A DNA stretch of 32,210 nucleotides from Chthoniobacter sp. (GTDB lineage: Bacteria; Verrucomicrobiota; Verrucomicrobiia; Chthoniobacterales; Chthoniobacteraceae), in NCBI GenBank assembly GCA_028293645.1, contig JAQGOK010000078.1:1-32210 (forward strand). Reading direction: 5' to 3'. The notes below the pieces were generated by a model that was not told the DNA's origin, ran no database searches, and worked only from the letters and a program-made list of their open reading frames with translations. Position 1 is the first letter of the stretch. Every line of letters starts with the position of its first letter. Shown in pieces: positions 1-8,719 of this stretch. Position numbers and translations under genes: made by a program.

Positions 1-2
1 GA

Positions 3-641
3 TTTGCCCAACTCGGGGCGCAACGAGCCGAACAGGCCCGGGCTGCAAATGCAGCACCTCAGGCTGCGCCGGGGGGATACTATGGGAGCCCGGAAGGCCG
101 GATGGAGATGGTGGATCCGGATAAGAAACTCTCCGCGGGTGATGAATTAACCTTCCAGATTGAAGAAGATCCGGACGGGGGCATGCCGCGGGTCGTTACA
201 GCGACGGGTGCGATCGAAGTTCCGGAACTCGGAAGGGTGCATGTGGCTGGTAAAACGACCAGCGAGGCCGCTGCAGAGATCAAACGCCTGCTTGAGAAGG
301 ACTACTATCACAAAGCAACCGTTCGGCTTTCGATTGATCGCGTAAATCGGAACACCGTCCGAGCGGGTCAGATCCTTCTGTCCGGAGAAGTCCGTGCAGT
401 CGGTTCCCTAGACTTAATCGCGGGCGAACCACTTACGATCAGTCAGGCGATCTTGAAAGCGGGTGGAGTGAGGGAGTTCGGAGACGACCGTCGCGTGCAG
501 GTAACCCGCAGTGAGGGCGGCGCGACCAGCAAACGGCTGATCGATGTCAAACGGATCCTCAAGAATGGCGATGTTCGAGACGACATCACGCTACAGGATG
601 GCGACCGTATCTTCGTCCCACGGGTTGGCTTCAAGTTCTAA
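3..641 (+). CDS. Polysaccharide export protein, Wza-like (5' partial)
   Basis: Outer-membrane-type polysaccharide export protein. The reading frame is open to the first base of the window, so the ATG at 102 in the ORF track is probably internal and the N-terminus with its signal peptide lies upstream. The visible part begins with a linker rich in Ala and Gln. A Poly_export-type domain follows (DKKLSAGDELTFQIEEDP, then a stretch ending in a predicted helix TTSEAAAEIKRLLEKDYY). Next comes an SLBB-type domain (ILLSGEVRAVGSL ... LQDGDRIFVPRV). Family knowledge: these proteins form the periplasmic and outer-membrane channel for capsule or EPS secretion and work with a Wzc/GumC partner. The next gene, 5 nt downstream, is exactly that partner, so the two are probably co-transcribed. 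Family assignment is secure; length and start cannot be judged here. Confidence 0.88.
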   Translation, partial: FAQLGAQRAEQARAANAAPQAAPGGYYGSPEGRMEMVDPDKKLSAGDELTFQIEEDPDGGMPRVVTATGAIEVPELGRVHVAGKTTSEAAAEIKRLLEKDYYHKATVRLSIDRVNRNTVRAGQILLSGEVRAVGSLDLIAGEPLTISQAILKAGGVREFGDDRRVQVTRSEGGATSKRLIDVKRILKNGDVRDDITLQDGDRIFVPRVGFKF

Positions 642-646
642 GCGTC

Positions 647-2776
647 ATGGACTCACCGAATCCACAAGCTCCATCCATGCCGTTTGGCGCCGCCCTAAGC
701 GTCAAGCTCTACCGTTATAAGACGCTGATCCGTCGCCGTTGGTGGATCTTGGCGCTGACCATCGGCCTCGGGCTCGGCTATCAGTCTTATCTGATCTTCA
801 CCAAGCCCCGGCTATTTGAGTCCGTCAGCCGACTTAATATCCGCGAGGAGTTAATCTCCGACTCCAAGGGCGGCTTTTCCGACACTACGGGTAACTTCTT
901 TGGCACCTCGATCGAGCAGATCAAAAGCCCGCTCGTGCAGGAAGGCGCCGCCCAGCGCGTAAAGCTCACCGCACCGGACTTGTCTGGCCAGGTGAGCGTG
1001 AGCGCTAACATTGTTCCGCGCAGCAATATCCTCGTGGTTAGCGGTCTTGGACGGGATCCGGAATACATCCCTAAGTTCATCGACGCGATGGTGGAAGAAT
1101 TCCTCCAGCACCGTTCCGAGAGCCGCAATGTCACCGGCAAGGATGTCATGCGGAGCCTCGAAGATCAGCGGAGAAGCAAAGAGAAGGAACTCGAGGAACA
1201 GAAGACGAAGCTTCAAGAGTTCACCGAGAAGAACAACATGTCCTTCTGGAACGACCAGGCAAAGAGCAACGCGGTCTTCCTGTCCGGCTTAAACAACAAG
1301 CAGGCGCAGCTTCAGAACGAACTGCAGCGGCTTGAAAACCTCACGCCGGATCAGCTGCTCACTACGCCGGCACAGAATGCCGCCCCTCGCGGAGCGCCGG
1401 TTAACCCTCCCGCCGATCGCACGGAGGCAGGAAATGCTGGTGCGCCGGCTGCTCCTTCGGGTGATTCATCTGATTCGAATGGCTCCTTCAACGCTGAACT
1501 CTACACGGAGTATCTGCGGAAGAGTCAGGAACTCAGTCAGCGCAAGGCAGACCTTGCGACCTGGAGCCTGGTTTGGAAACCGAAGCATCGGCGTTTGCAG
1601 ATGATTCAATCGGACATCTTTCGAATCACAAACGCGATCGACACGATCAAAGCTCAGAATCGTGAGATGACCGCTTCGCGAATTGTAACAGTGCAGGCGG
1701 AACTGAAGAGTATCGCGGCGAGCATTGAGACTTGGGAGAAGAAGGTCCTCGAAGCGAGCCGCAAAGACGCTGAATACCAGACCCGTGTCGGCGATGTTGC
1801 CCGGACTCAGAGCCAGCTGGAAAAGCTCATCGGAACCATGGCGACGATCGATGTCGGCACCAACACGAGCCCAGACCCTTGGGTCGTCATGCAGAAGGCT
1901 TCGAAAGCGGTGGAGGTGCCCCGCGGCGATACCAGGCATATCCTCACCGGTCTCCTGGGTGGCCTGGTAGTTGGGATGATCATTCTGTTGCTGCTGGATC
2001 GGAGCGATGACCGAGTGGCTTCGTCCACCGAAATGCTCGAGCACTTTGCGGAGCCGATTCTCGGACAGATTCCGAACGTCGCGGACACCCGCGAAGTAGC
2101 GGGCCTTCCTTTGCTTCAGTCGGAGGACGAGCGCTACACCTATGCGGAGGCTTTCCGCAGCTTGCGCTCGTCATTGATCTTCATGCCCAATCAAAGCGAG
2201 CTGAAGACGGTGTTAATCACCAGTGCGATCCCGAATGAAGGCAAATCGACCATCGCGAGTAATCTGGCGATCACCATGGCCGCCGCCGGCGCGCGCGTGC
2301 TTTTGGTGGATGCCGATCTGCGTCGCGGCGATCTCGCGGAACTCTTCAACCTCGATACTCAGACCGGCCTCACCAACATCCTGCGAGGTGAACTCGACTG
2401 GAGATCCGCAGTGATCGATACGCAATATCCGACGCTCTCGCTGATTCAGCGTGGTCCGGTGACCAACCAATCAGGCGAACTGTTACTCAAGCCGCTGTTG
2501 GTTTCGTTGCTGGAGCAATTCAAGGAATGCTACGATCTGACGATCTTCAATACCGCGCCCATTCTCGCGACTGACGATACGCCGACGCTCGCACCGAATT
2601 TCGATGGGGCTCTGATGGTGGTTCGCGCGCAATTCACTTCGGCACGGCTGACCCGCAACTCGCTAAACGCTCTATATCAACGGCAGGTCAATGTGCTCGG
2701 TTTGATCCTTAACTGCGTGGATACCGAGATGCCGGACTATCACTACTACCAATACTCGAAGTATTACGCGGCGTAA
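647..2776 (+). CDS. Chain-length determinant / BY-kinase-like protein (Wzc/GumC + CpsD fusion)
   Basis: Inner-membrane polysaccharide co-polymerase with a cytoplasmic ATPase domain, expected to control chain length and export. An N-terminal Wzz segment holds a first membrane helix at about residues 31-50, just after RYKTLIRRRWW. A long periplasmic part follows with coiled-coil stretches (about 150-230 and 285-400) and a Pro/Ala-rich linker between them. The second membrane helix is at about 431-452. The C-terminal domain carries Walker A (SAIPNEGKST, about 526-535), Walker A' (VLLVDADLRRG, about 551-561) and a Tyr-rich tail (YHYYQYSKYY). The Walker B position reads LTIFNTAP, with Asn635 where BY-kinases normally have Asp, so kinase activity is uncertain. 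It pairs with the export protein upstream. No promoter is visible in the 5-nt gap before its ATG. Confidence 0.93.
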   Translation: MDSPNPQAPSMPFGAALSVKLYRYKTLIRRRWWILALTIGLGLGYQSYLIFTKPRLFESVSRLNIREELISDSKGGFSDTTGNFFGTSIEQIKSPLVQEGAAQRVKLTAPDLSGQVSVSANIVPRSNILVVSGLGRDPEYIPKFIDAMVEEFLQHRSESRNVTGKDVMRSLEDQRRSKEKELEEQKTKLQEFTEKNNMSFWNDQAKSNAVFLSGLNNKQAQLQNELQRLENLTPDQLLTTPAQNAAPRGAPVNPPADRTEAGNAGAPAAPSGDSSDSNGSFNAELYTEYLRKSQELSQRKADLATWSLVWKPKHRRLQMIQSDIFRITNAIDTIKAQNREMTASRIVTVQAELKSIAASIETWEKKVLEASRKDAEYQTRVGDVARTQSQLEKLIGTMATIDVGTNTSPDPWVVMQKASKAVEVPRGDTRHILTGLLGGLVVGMIILLLLDRSDDRVASSTEMLEHFAEPILGQIPNVADTREVAGLPLLQSEDERYTYAEAFRSLRSSLIFMPNQSELKTVLITSAIPNEGKSTIASNLAITMAAAGARVLLVDADLRRGDLAELFNLDTQTGLTNILRGELDWRSAVIDTQYPTLSLIQRGPVTNQSGELLLKPLLVSLLEQFKECYDLTIFNTAPILATDDTPTLAPNFDGALMVVRAQFTSARLTRNSLNALYQRQVNVLGLILNCVDTEMPDYHYYQYSKYYAA

Positions 2777-2816
2777 GCACGTCGGGTTTTGAACCAGGCT
2801 GCGGGGCTTGCCGAAA

Positions 2817-3842
2817 CTAGGCTCCCGTTCGACTTAGAAGATTCTGATAGAGAGCCACGTATTGCGGAGCGAGGCCGGGCCAGGCGAATCGCTCCCAAGC
2901 CCAACCGGAAAGTGCCTGTCGCTGGATGGCGGAGTGTCGGCCTCCCGCAAAGAAGCGCGCAACCTGTTGGGCGACGCTTTTGACAGTCGGCGCTGCGATG
3001 TAGCCGCGACCGATTTCCAGCTCGGATTTCCAAGGCGTATCGATGGTGGTGAGCACGGGCGTGCCGACCTGGCAGGCTTCCAGAACGGCGAGTCCGAAAT
3101 TCTCCGAGTGCGTCGGCAGGCAAAACAGGTCTGCGCCTTGGAAGTATTTCCACCGGGCATCGCCCCACACCGGGCCGACCCAATCGATGCGTGGCAGGCG
3201 GGCGGCATGATCAGCCGCAAACCGCTTGAGGGATTCGACGTAAACAGGATCGCCGTCACCAACAATCACGAGTCGTAGCACTGCCGGCCACTTCATGCCG
3301 GCAAGTGCGCGGAGCAGCAGATCGAGCCCCTTTTTGACGTGAATGCGCGAAAGAAAAAGCAGCACCAGCTCTTCCGGCGCCCAGCCGAGTTCGACCCGCG
3401 CAGGACCATAGGCGGGCCGCGCGTCTCCGGATAGGCCGAGAGGAAGCGACTCGACGCGCTGTTGTGGCAGCATGGTCCGGAGACGTTGCGCTTCAGCAGG
3501 AGCCGTCGCGAGCAAAGCGCCGGCCCGGGCCAGGTGTCGTTTTTCGAAGAGCTGGAAGTAAGGCCACTTTTTCCACCACTTGTGACGCCAAGCCCACGGC
3601 TCCAGCATGCCATGAGGCGAGACGAGATAGGGGATGCCGCGTCGGCGACAGTCTTCGGCGATTGCGAGATGTTGCCGCTGCCATAGGCCGTGGAAATGCA
3701 CGAGATGCGCTTCTTGATCGGCACTCGGTTCATCGAAGACGCCGACACCGTGGCTCTTCAAGGCGGCGCTGAGTCCCTGAATTGCGGCGTCCAAGCCTCC
3801 GATTCGTTGGGCAGCAGGCGGTTGGCAAAAGCGAACCTTCAC
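2817..3842 (-). CDS. Glycosyltransferase family 4 (GT-B fold)
   Basis: A 341-residue glycosyltransferase, last gene of the minus-strand polysaccharide operon. It has the two-lobed GT-B layout. The N-terminal lobe has the glycine-rich IGGLDAAIQGLSAAL motif and a region HFHGLW...SPHGMLEPW typical of enzymes acting on lipid-linked sugars. The C-terminal lobe has FLSRIHVKKGLDLLLRAL and VIVGDGD. The donor-binding EX7E motif is intact in HSENFGLAVLEA. It starts with GTG at 3842, overlapping the TGA of the upstream gene in a GTGA junction, which implies translational coupling. Expected role: transfer of one sugar from a nucleotide donor onto the growing repeat unit at the cytoplasmic face of the inner membrane. 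The specific sugar and linkage cannot be read from sequence. It ends 40 nt from the convergent kinase gene, with no clear terminator between. Confidence 0.9.
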   Translation of the reverse strand: MKVRFCQPPAAQRIGGLDAAIQGLSAALKSHGVGVFDEPSADQEAHLVHFHGLWQRQHLAIAEDCRRRGIPYLVSPHGMLEPWAWRHKWWKKWPYFQLFEKRHLARAGALLATAPAEAQRLRTMLPQQRVESLPLGLSGDARPAYGPARVELGWAPEELVLLFLSRIHVKKGLDLLLRALAGMKWPAVLRLVIVGDGDPVYVESLKRFAADHAARLPRIDWVGPVWGDARWKYFQGADLFCLPTHSENFGLAVLEACQVGTPVLTTIDTPWKSELEIGRGYIAAPTVKSVAQQVARFFAGGRHSAIQRQALSGWAWERFAWPGLAPQYVALYQNLLSRTGA

Positions 3843-4990
3843 GCGCGCATTCTCACCGACTCTTCATAGAGCGCTTCGTATCGCGCGGCCATCGTGCCGA
3901 AGGAAAATTCCTCCTCGGCGAGTCTGCGTGCGGCGGAGCCGAGGGCAGCGCGAGCTTCGGGAGTGTGGAGCGGCCGCAGCCACTCGACTCCGTCGTTCAC
4001 TGCGACCGCGGTGTGCGCACCGAGAAAGGGCATTTCCGCGAGCAGGTTCTCGCTGATCGCGCAGGGCAGGGCAGCGGACATTGCTTCGAGGATCGCCAGC
4101 GGCAATCCCTCGTACTCCGCCACGTGCAGAAACACGTCGGCAGCGAGCAACAGCGACGCGACATCCTTTTGCCAATCGAGCCGACGGACAAACGCGCCGA
4201 GCTCATGCGCCGCGAGCCAATCGTCCCATTCTCCAGCCAGCGGGCCGTCACCGACCCAAAGGAACCGCGCTTGTGGCATCACCCGGAGCACACGCTGGGC
4301 GGTCTCGAGAAAGGTGAGGGGACGCTTCTGCGGAACAAGGCGGCCGACGGCGACGAAGAGCAGTTGATCCGGGGTGACGCCGAATTCTTCACGTCGATTG
4401 CGGGCGCTTTCGCGCCGGGACAGATCGAGGAGCGGAACGCCATTCGGAATCACCCGCGTCCGCGACGAAGCTCCGATGAACTCCGCTAGATCGGTCCGGC
4501 GTTTCTCCAGAACCGCGACGAGCAAGCCTCCGTAGGCTTTGAGCGCCCGACGCGCGACCCAGTCCCGGGGAGCGGCGAGTTGCGCGCGCAAATAGCGGGC
4601 GCTTTGGGTTAGGTGAACCGTTGCAAGGTGCGCGCAGCCGCTGGCTTCTGCAGCCTGCAACAAGTCCAGGCCGTCCTCCAGATTCTGTTTGTTCACGTGG
4701 ATCACGTCCGGTGCGATCTGCCGCCATTCGGCAGCGATCCGGCTCGCCGTGGTGGCATCAAAATAGGAGGTCAGCGAACGGCCACGGCGATCGTAGGTGT
4801 TGGCGTATGGCGAGCGAACCACCGGGCCAATCGTCGCGAAGTCTGAAGCAAGCTCATCCATTCGCGGATGAGATGACGCCCAAAGTGTGACGTCATGCCC
4901 ACGCTCCACCAGCGCGCGCCCCAGATAGAGCAGGTAGAGTTCGCCGCCGCCGTGTGAACCGGAGCTGCTGCTCGCGAGCAACACCTTCAT
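3839..4990 (-). CDS. Glycosyltransferase family 4 (GT-B fold)
   Basis: A 383-residue glycosyltransferase. The ORF track extends to 5050, but the ATG at 4990 is preferred. It overlaps the upstream stop as ATGA, has a GAGGTG sequence 8 nt before it, and starts directly at the first beta-strand (MKVLLASSSSGSHGGGELYLL). The N-terminal lobe contains the usual HGGGELY loop. The C-terminal lobe contains VAVGRLVPQKRPLTFLETA, WVGDGP and an intact EX7E motif in AEYEGLPLAILEA. It is one of four GT4 enzymes in this operon and is expected to add a sugar to the lipid-linked repeat unit in the cytoplasm. Substrate unknown. Length is normal for the family. Confidence 0.9.
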   Translation of the reverse strand: MKVLLASSSSGSHGGGELYLLYLGRALVERGHDVTLWASSHPRMDELASDFATIGPVVRSPYANTYDRRGRSLTSYFDATTASRIAAEWRQIAPDVIHVNKQNLEDGLDLLQAAEASGCAHLATVHLTQSARYLRAQLAAPRDWVARRALKAYGGLLVAVLEKRRTDLAEFIGASSRTRVIPNGVPLLDLSRRESARNRREEFGVTPDQLLFVAVGRLVPQKRPLTFLETAQRVLRVMPQARFLWVGDGPLAGEWDDWLAAHELGAFVRRLDWQKDVASLLLAADVFLHVAEYEGLPLAILEAMSAALPCAISENLLAEMPFLGAHTAVAVNDGVEWLRPLHTPEARAALGSAARRLAEEEFSFGTMAARYEALYEESVRMRA

Positions 4991-6048
4991 GCCGCCAGCA
5001 CCTCGCGCAGTGCCTCCACCCACTTCCGCGCGCCGACTTCCGGCTGCCAATCAGGAGCCTTCGCGCGCGAGGCGGCGGCCCACGATTCGACGAGATCCGG
5101 CCGCTCGATCAGACGCTGCATCGCGTCGGTCAACGACCCGACGTCCCCCGCGCGGAAGCGGACTCCATTGACGCCGGTCTCGATCAGATCGTTCGCTGCG
5201 CCCACACCATCGGAGCAGAGCAGCGGGAGGCCTGCGCCGATTGCCTGGTTGACCACCACGCCCCAGCCATCGTGGCGGCTCGGCAGCACGAACACGTCGG
5301 CTTGCGCGAAAAGGCCCGGCAATTCCTCCGGCGAGTGAAATCCGGCATAGGTGATTTTTGCCCGGACGGATTCGGGGAGTGGAGCGAGCATCCCGGGCAA
5401 GTCAGCCTCCCGACCGACCAGAAGGAGTCGCGCACCTTGCAAGCTCGCAAATGCCGTGAGCAGGAGATCCACCCCTTTGCGCGCAATCATCTGGCCGCAA
5501 AAGAGGAACACCAAATCACCGTCCCGGCGTGGTGTTTTGGGGGCGGCGATGAATGGTTGAAGATCGCAGTAGTAGGGAATGCAGAAACTCTGCGGCTCCG
5601 GAAACCGGGCGTGATAGTCGCGTTGCGCGGCGGTGCCGATCGCAGCGATTGCGGCCGCTTCATGCAAGGGTCGCCGAAGCACGCCGAGGACGCCGGCGCG
5701 ATGGCCGAGTTGCTCGCCCCAGAAAACCCACCGTCGCCGACGCAGCCGGACTCGCATCAGGCTCTGCGCCGTCACCGACATGAGCGTGTTCAGCACAAAA
5801 ACGTCGGCGCTTTCGGCGCTCGGCAGGCGCCAGTTCAGGTGACAACGCGCCCCACGCAGCGGAAACCAAAAGCCCGGCATGATGCGTTCGTAAGGCGCGA
5901 GCGGCTTTTCGGGCCACGGCGAATCCGGCGCCGACGCTTCCAGGTAGCAGACTGAGAGAGTGATCTCCGGCTGCTCGGACAACGCACGAAAGAGATCACG
6001 CTGATAAGGCGACGGCACCACGGAGACAAAAGTCGCGCGGATGGTCAT
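4987..6048 (-). CDS. Glycosyltransferase family 4 with variant EX7E motif
   Basis: A 353-residue glycosyltransferase. The track start at 6309 adds 87 residues of non-protein-like sequence. The ATG at 6048 (MTIRATFVSVVPSPYQRDLFRAL) overlaps the stop of the upstream polymerase as ATGA and matches the family N-terminus. The C-terminal lobe shows FLFCGQMIARKGVDLLLTAFASL, LLVGREADLPGML and a donor-binding segment SRHDGWGVVVNQAIGAGLP. Where EX7E is expected there is Asp-X7-Gln. DGWG-type GT4 enzymes with Asp first are known, but the second position is usually Glu, so this is a variant to test. It still has a complete fold and length, so it is more likely a functional variant than a decayed gene. 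Confidence 0.87.
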   Translation of the reverse strand: MTIRATFVSVVPSPYQRDLFRALSEQPEITLSVCYLEASAPDSPWPEKPLAPYERIMPGFWFPLRGARCHLNWRLPSAESADVFVLNTLMSVTAQSLMRVRLRRRRWVFWGEQLGHRAGVLGVLRRPLHEAAAIAAIGTAAQRDYHARFPEPQSFCIPYYCDLQPFIAAPKTPRRDGDLVFLFCGQMIARKGVDLLLTAFASLQGARLLLVGREADLPGMLAPLPESVRAKITYAGFHSPEELPGLFAQADVFVLPSRHDGWGVVVNQAIGAGLPLLCSDGVGAANDLIETGVNGVRFRAGDVGSLTDAMQRLIERPDLVESWAAASRAKAPDWQPEVGARKWVEALREVLAA

Positions 6049-7595
6049 AGCTGCGGTTTGCGAATGGCGGGAACCGGGCGTCCGCGCCCCGCAGGCTGCT
6101 GCGGAATGAGCAGCCGTTGGAGTAGCCGGTGAGCCTGCCGTGCGAGCACCCGCGCCGCATAAGTGCAAATCACCAAAGCCGCGATCGTCGGCAGCAGCGC
6201 CGTGGTGAACACGAGCATCGAGCGCATCGAAATGACTGCCGCGAAAAAGCCGGAGGCGTAAATCAAAAGCCCGAGCTCCGAGTTGCGCGGGGAATAGAGG
6301 AAGCTCCACCAGCCGGTCATCGCACCAAACGCGAGGCCAATCACGAACACGACCACCTCGCCGCCGGACATGTATGCTTCGCCGGCGAAGCTGGCGGCGA
6401 TGGTGAGACCCTCAACACCGAGCGCGTCTTCGATGGAAGCGCTGAGGCCCTCCGGCTTGCCCGGCCAGACCGCGCGAGGGATCGGGCGGATCAGTGCCTG
6501 AATCGGAATCTCCCAGCCGAGATACGGGAGCAGGTTGGGAAAGACCTCCGTCAACTTTCCGATCGCATACAGATTGTAGTCGATGAAGAGCGACTTCTCC
6601 GCCTGCTCCACTCCGCGCAGGGCGCCCGCGAGGTAATTGTTCAGACCGACGGTGCGAAAGCGCAGCATGAAAACGGTCGCGATGATCATGAAGAGCGCGC
6701 AACCCGCCGAGAGGAGGATCAGCTCCTTCTTTCTTCCAGGAGGAACCGCGAACGCATAGCCGATCAGGAAGGTGACAAGGTAGGACGCGAACACGTTCCT
6801 GGTGCCGCTGGAGAAAGCGAAAAAGAACGTGAACGCGAGCGCCGCCATGATCAGCACCAACTGCGCTTTCGGGTAACGATGACGTCGCGCGAGGATGATA
6901 CCCGCCAGCGGCGGCAGGAGATAGAGCAACAGTCCAAGCTCCACGAGCAGCGCCTTCCAGTCGCCGAGCCGACCTCGCGCCCACGGCTGCGAGAACCGTG
7001 GCTCCATCATGAAGTGGATCACCTTCGCGATGTTGAAATCGACCGCGATCAGCATGTGCAGATAGCCCAGACCGAAGCAGAACCAGAAGATGAAGAGCAG
7101 CCACGCCGCCGGCACTTCGCGGGTCAGCGCGTCGCCGAAGGGCTGGCGCTTGGGTCTGAAACAATGCCGGCCGATCAGGAGTCCGGCGAATCCGACGAGC
7201 ACGACGATCGAGGCCTTGTAAGCAGACACTCGGGCGATCAGTCCGTCGAAATCCGGCTGCGGAAACAGGAATTCGAAAAAGGTGAGGAAGTAGAAAGCGA
7301 GGATCGCCATCACGTCCGCGCGGACCAGATTGCGAAAGCCGCCGCGGTGCAGATCGGCCCCAACCGTGAAGCCGAGGCTGATCGCCACACCGATCGCAGC
7401 GAAGCGCCCCACGTCCGAAGGCAGGGTACCTTGCAAGCCCAGGCCGGTAAGAAAGATCCCGATCAATGCGGCGAGAGTGCCGGACGCCACTGCCTGCGGC
7501 ACTTCCTCCACCGCCGTTTGCACGGGAGCGGGCGCATGTGGACGCATGCCTGGCGGGCCGTTCAGGCGATGTTTCGGTCGCGGAAAGATGTTCAT
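6045..7595 (-). CDS. Wzy-like oligosaccharide repeat-unit polymerase
   Basis: A 516-residue polytopic inner-membrane protein. The ATG at 7595 is chosen over the track's 7688 because it forms an ATGA overlap with the upstream GT4 gene. After about 35 polar residues come roughly ten or more hydrophobic segments (for example ALIGIFLTGLGLQGTL, SIVVLVGFAGLLIG, ALAFTFFFAFSS). Two features fit the repeat-unit polymerase family: FSSGTRNVFASYLVTFLIGYA in mid-protein, and the periplasmic IRPIPRAVWPGKPEGLS at about residues 367-383, which resembles the R-x-IPR-x-W-P-x-KP motif common in such polymerases. Role by family: it joins lipid-linked repeat units at the periplasmic face, with chain length set by the Wzc-type protein encoded at 647. 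An O-antigen ligase is the main alternative. The motif and the location among glycosyltransferases favour polymerase. Confidence 0.82.
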   Translation of the reverse strand: MNIFPRPKHRLNGPPGMRPHAPAPVQTAVEEVPQAVASGTLAALIGIFLTGLGLQGTLPSDVGRFAAIGVAISLGFTVGADLHRGGFRNLVRADVMAILAFYFLTFFEFLFPQPDFDGLIARVSAYKASIVVLVGFAGLLIGRHCFRPKRQPFGDALTREVPAAWLLFIFWFCFGLGYLHMLIAVDFNIAKVIHFMMEPRFSQPWARGRLGDWKALLVELGLLLYLLPPLAGIILARRHRYPKAQLVLIMAALAFTFFFAFSSGTRNVFASYLVTFLIGYAFAVPPGRKKELILLSAGCALFMIIATVFMLRFRTVGLNNYLAGALRGVEQAEKSLFIDYNLYAIGKLTEVFPNLLPYLGWEIPIQALIRPIPRAVWPGKPEGLSASIEDALGVEGLTIAASFAGEAYMSGGEVVVFVIGLAFGAMTGWWSFLYSPRNSELGLLIYASGFFAAVISMRSMLVFTTALLPTIAALVICTYAARVLARQAHRLLQRLLIPQQPAGRGRPVPAIRKPQL

Positions 7596-8719
7596 GAAAG
7601 GCTGGCTCGGCTGTGCTCGAGAAGCTTCTGCGCGGGCGCGTCCCAGGTGAAGGACTCGGAAAGCCGGCGCGGATGTTCGGACCACCATTGCAGCTCCGAA
7701 GCAAGCGCGGCGACATCGCTGACGGGAAAGATCGAGCCGTTTTCGCGATGCCGGACGAGGTCCTTCCCGCCCACACGATCACTCACGATCACCGGCGTGC
7801 CGCAGTTCAGAGCCTGGGGAACGACCAATCCAAAACCCTCCTCGAGCGACGGGAGGACCAAAACGGAAGCGGACCGGAAAGCCTCTGCCAGCCTTGATTG
7901 CGAGACTGCGCCATGGAATCGAAGTGGCGTTACGCATTGGTAAGCTGCCAGATCAGCGTCCGCTTCGCCGAGCCTTGCGCCATACAGATCCACCTGCCAG
8001 TCCGTGCGCGCACATTGCGTCAGCGCTTCCAGGAAAGTCTTGAGCCCTTTGCGCACGCCAATCTGGCCGGCGAACGCGATGCGGAACGTGTGGGAAGTCG
8101 TCGCGTTTTCAGGCGCGAAGATCTGTGGGTCCGCGCCATACGGCACCACCCAGATCCGACTGGTGTCGATGCCCTCCCCGACCAATTGATCGCGAACGAC
8201 TGTGGACGCGGCGCAGTGCCAGTCGGCATGTGCGTACTCCTCCTCCTCCCGGGCGAAATAGGCGTCGTCGTACGGACACACCTCGGAGAGCTTCAGGCCG
8301 ACGCGCGCATACTCCGGCTCCATGATTTTCACCCACTGTCGCACCGGACCAGTGGCGTGATTGAGCACGGTGGCGATGCCACGGCGTCGCGCAGCGCGGA
8401 AGGTCTGCAAACATTGGCCAGGCAAGCCGTGGATAAAATCGCACTGGCTCAGGTTTCCGCTTACCCATCGATCGAAGCCGCGATCCTGCCAGAGGAAAAG
8501 CCGCCGTGAGCTGGGGCGCCAGCCTTCGGGCACATACTTGAGCAGACCGTAAACCACGTTCGTCCGCAGACTGTGGGCGCGCACTTTCATCGCCGGCGCA
8601 GGCGCAAGCTTCCACCTTGGATAACCCGAGTAGTAGCAGCCGAGCGCACCCGTGCGGGCAAGTTCCTGCGCGAGCGGGAACACGTGACATGGATTGGTCG
8701 CGGCGAAGGAAATCGTCAC
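7592..8719 (-). CDS. Glycosyltransferase family 4
   Basis: A 375-residue glycosyltransferase. The ORF track begins at 8989, but the first 90 residues overlap the upstream GT2 gene and look like shadow. The GTG at 8719 begins at the first beta-strand (VTISFAATNPCHVFPLAQEL), has GGAGG 9 nt upstream, and overlaps the upstream TGA as GTGA. The C-terminal lobe has FAGQIGVRKGLKTFLEAL and the donor motif SLEEGFGLVVPQALNCGTPVI, an EX7Q variant of EX7E that I recall from other GT4 proteins. A Glu-rich patch (FAREEEEYAHAD) in the centre and LNHATGP are typical of the acceptor lobe of this subgroup. Expected role: cytoplasmic addition of a sugar to the repeat unit. Donor and acceptor unknown. Confidence 0.88.
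   Translation of the reverse strand: MTISFAATNPCHVFPLAQELARTGALGCYYSGYPRWKLAPAPAMKVRAHSLRTNVVYGLLKYVPEGWRPSSRRLFLWQDRGFDRWVSGNLSQCDFIHGLPGQCLQTFRAARRRGIATVLNHATGPVRQWVKIMEPEYARVGLKLSEVCPYDDAYFAREEEEYAHADWHCAASTVVRDQLVGEGIDTSRIWVVPYGADPQIFAPENATTSHTFRIAFAGQIGVRKGLKTFLEALTQCARTDWQVDLYGARLGEADADLAAYQCVTPLRFHGAVSQSRLAEAFRSASVLVLPSLEEGFGLVVPQALNCGTPVIVSDRVGGKDLVRHRENGSIFPVSDVAALASELQWWSEHPRRLSESFTWDAPAQKLLEHSRASLS

Noticed and set aside
3782-4489. 235-residue + ORF
   Set aside because: Antisense to a GT4 gene with all expected motifs.
4954-5955. 333-residue + ORF
   Set aside because: Antisense to the GT4 gene at 4987; no domain features.
6412-7782. 456-residue minus ORF overlapping the polymerase
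   Set aside because: Same strand, other frame; Arg/Gly/Ala-rich and without membrane segments, whereas the real frame has clear helices and the polymerase motif.
6129-7943. 604-residue + strand ORF
   Set aside because: Antisense to the polymerase and GT4 genes; composition is Arg/Glu/His/Gln-rich with no domain, as expected for a high-GC shadow frame.
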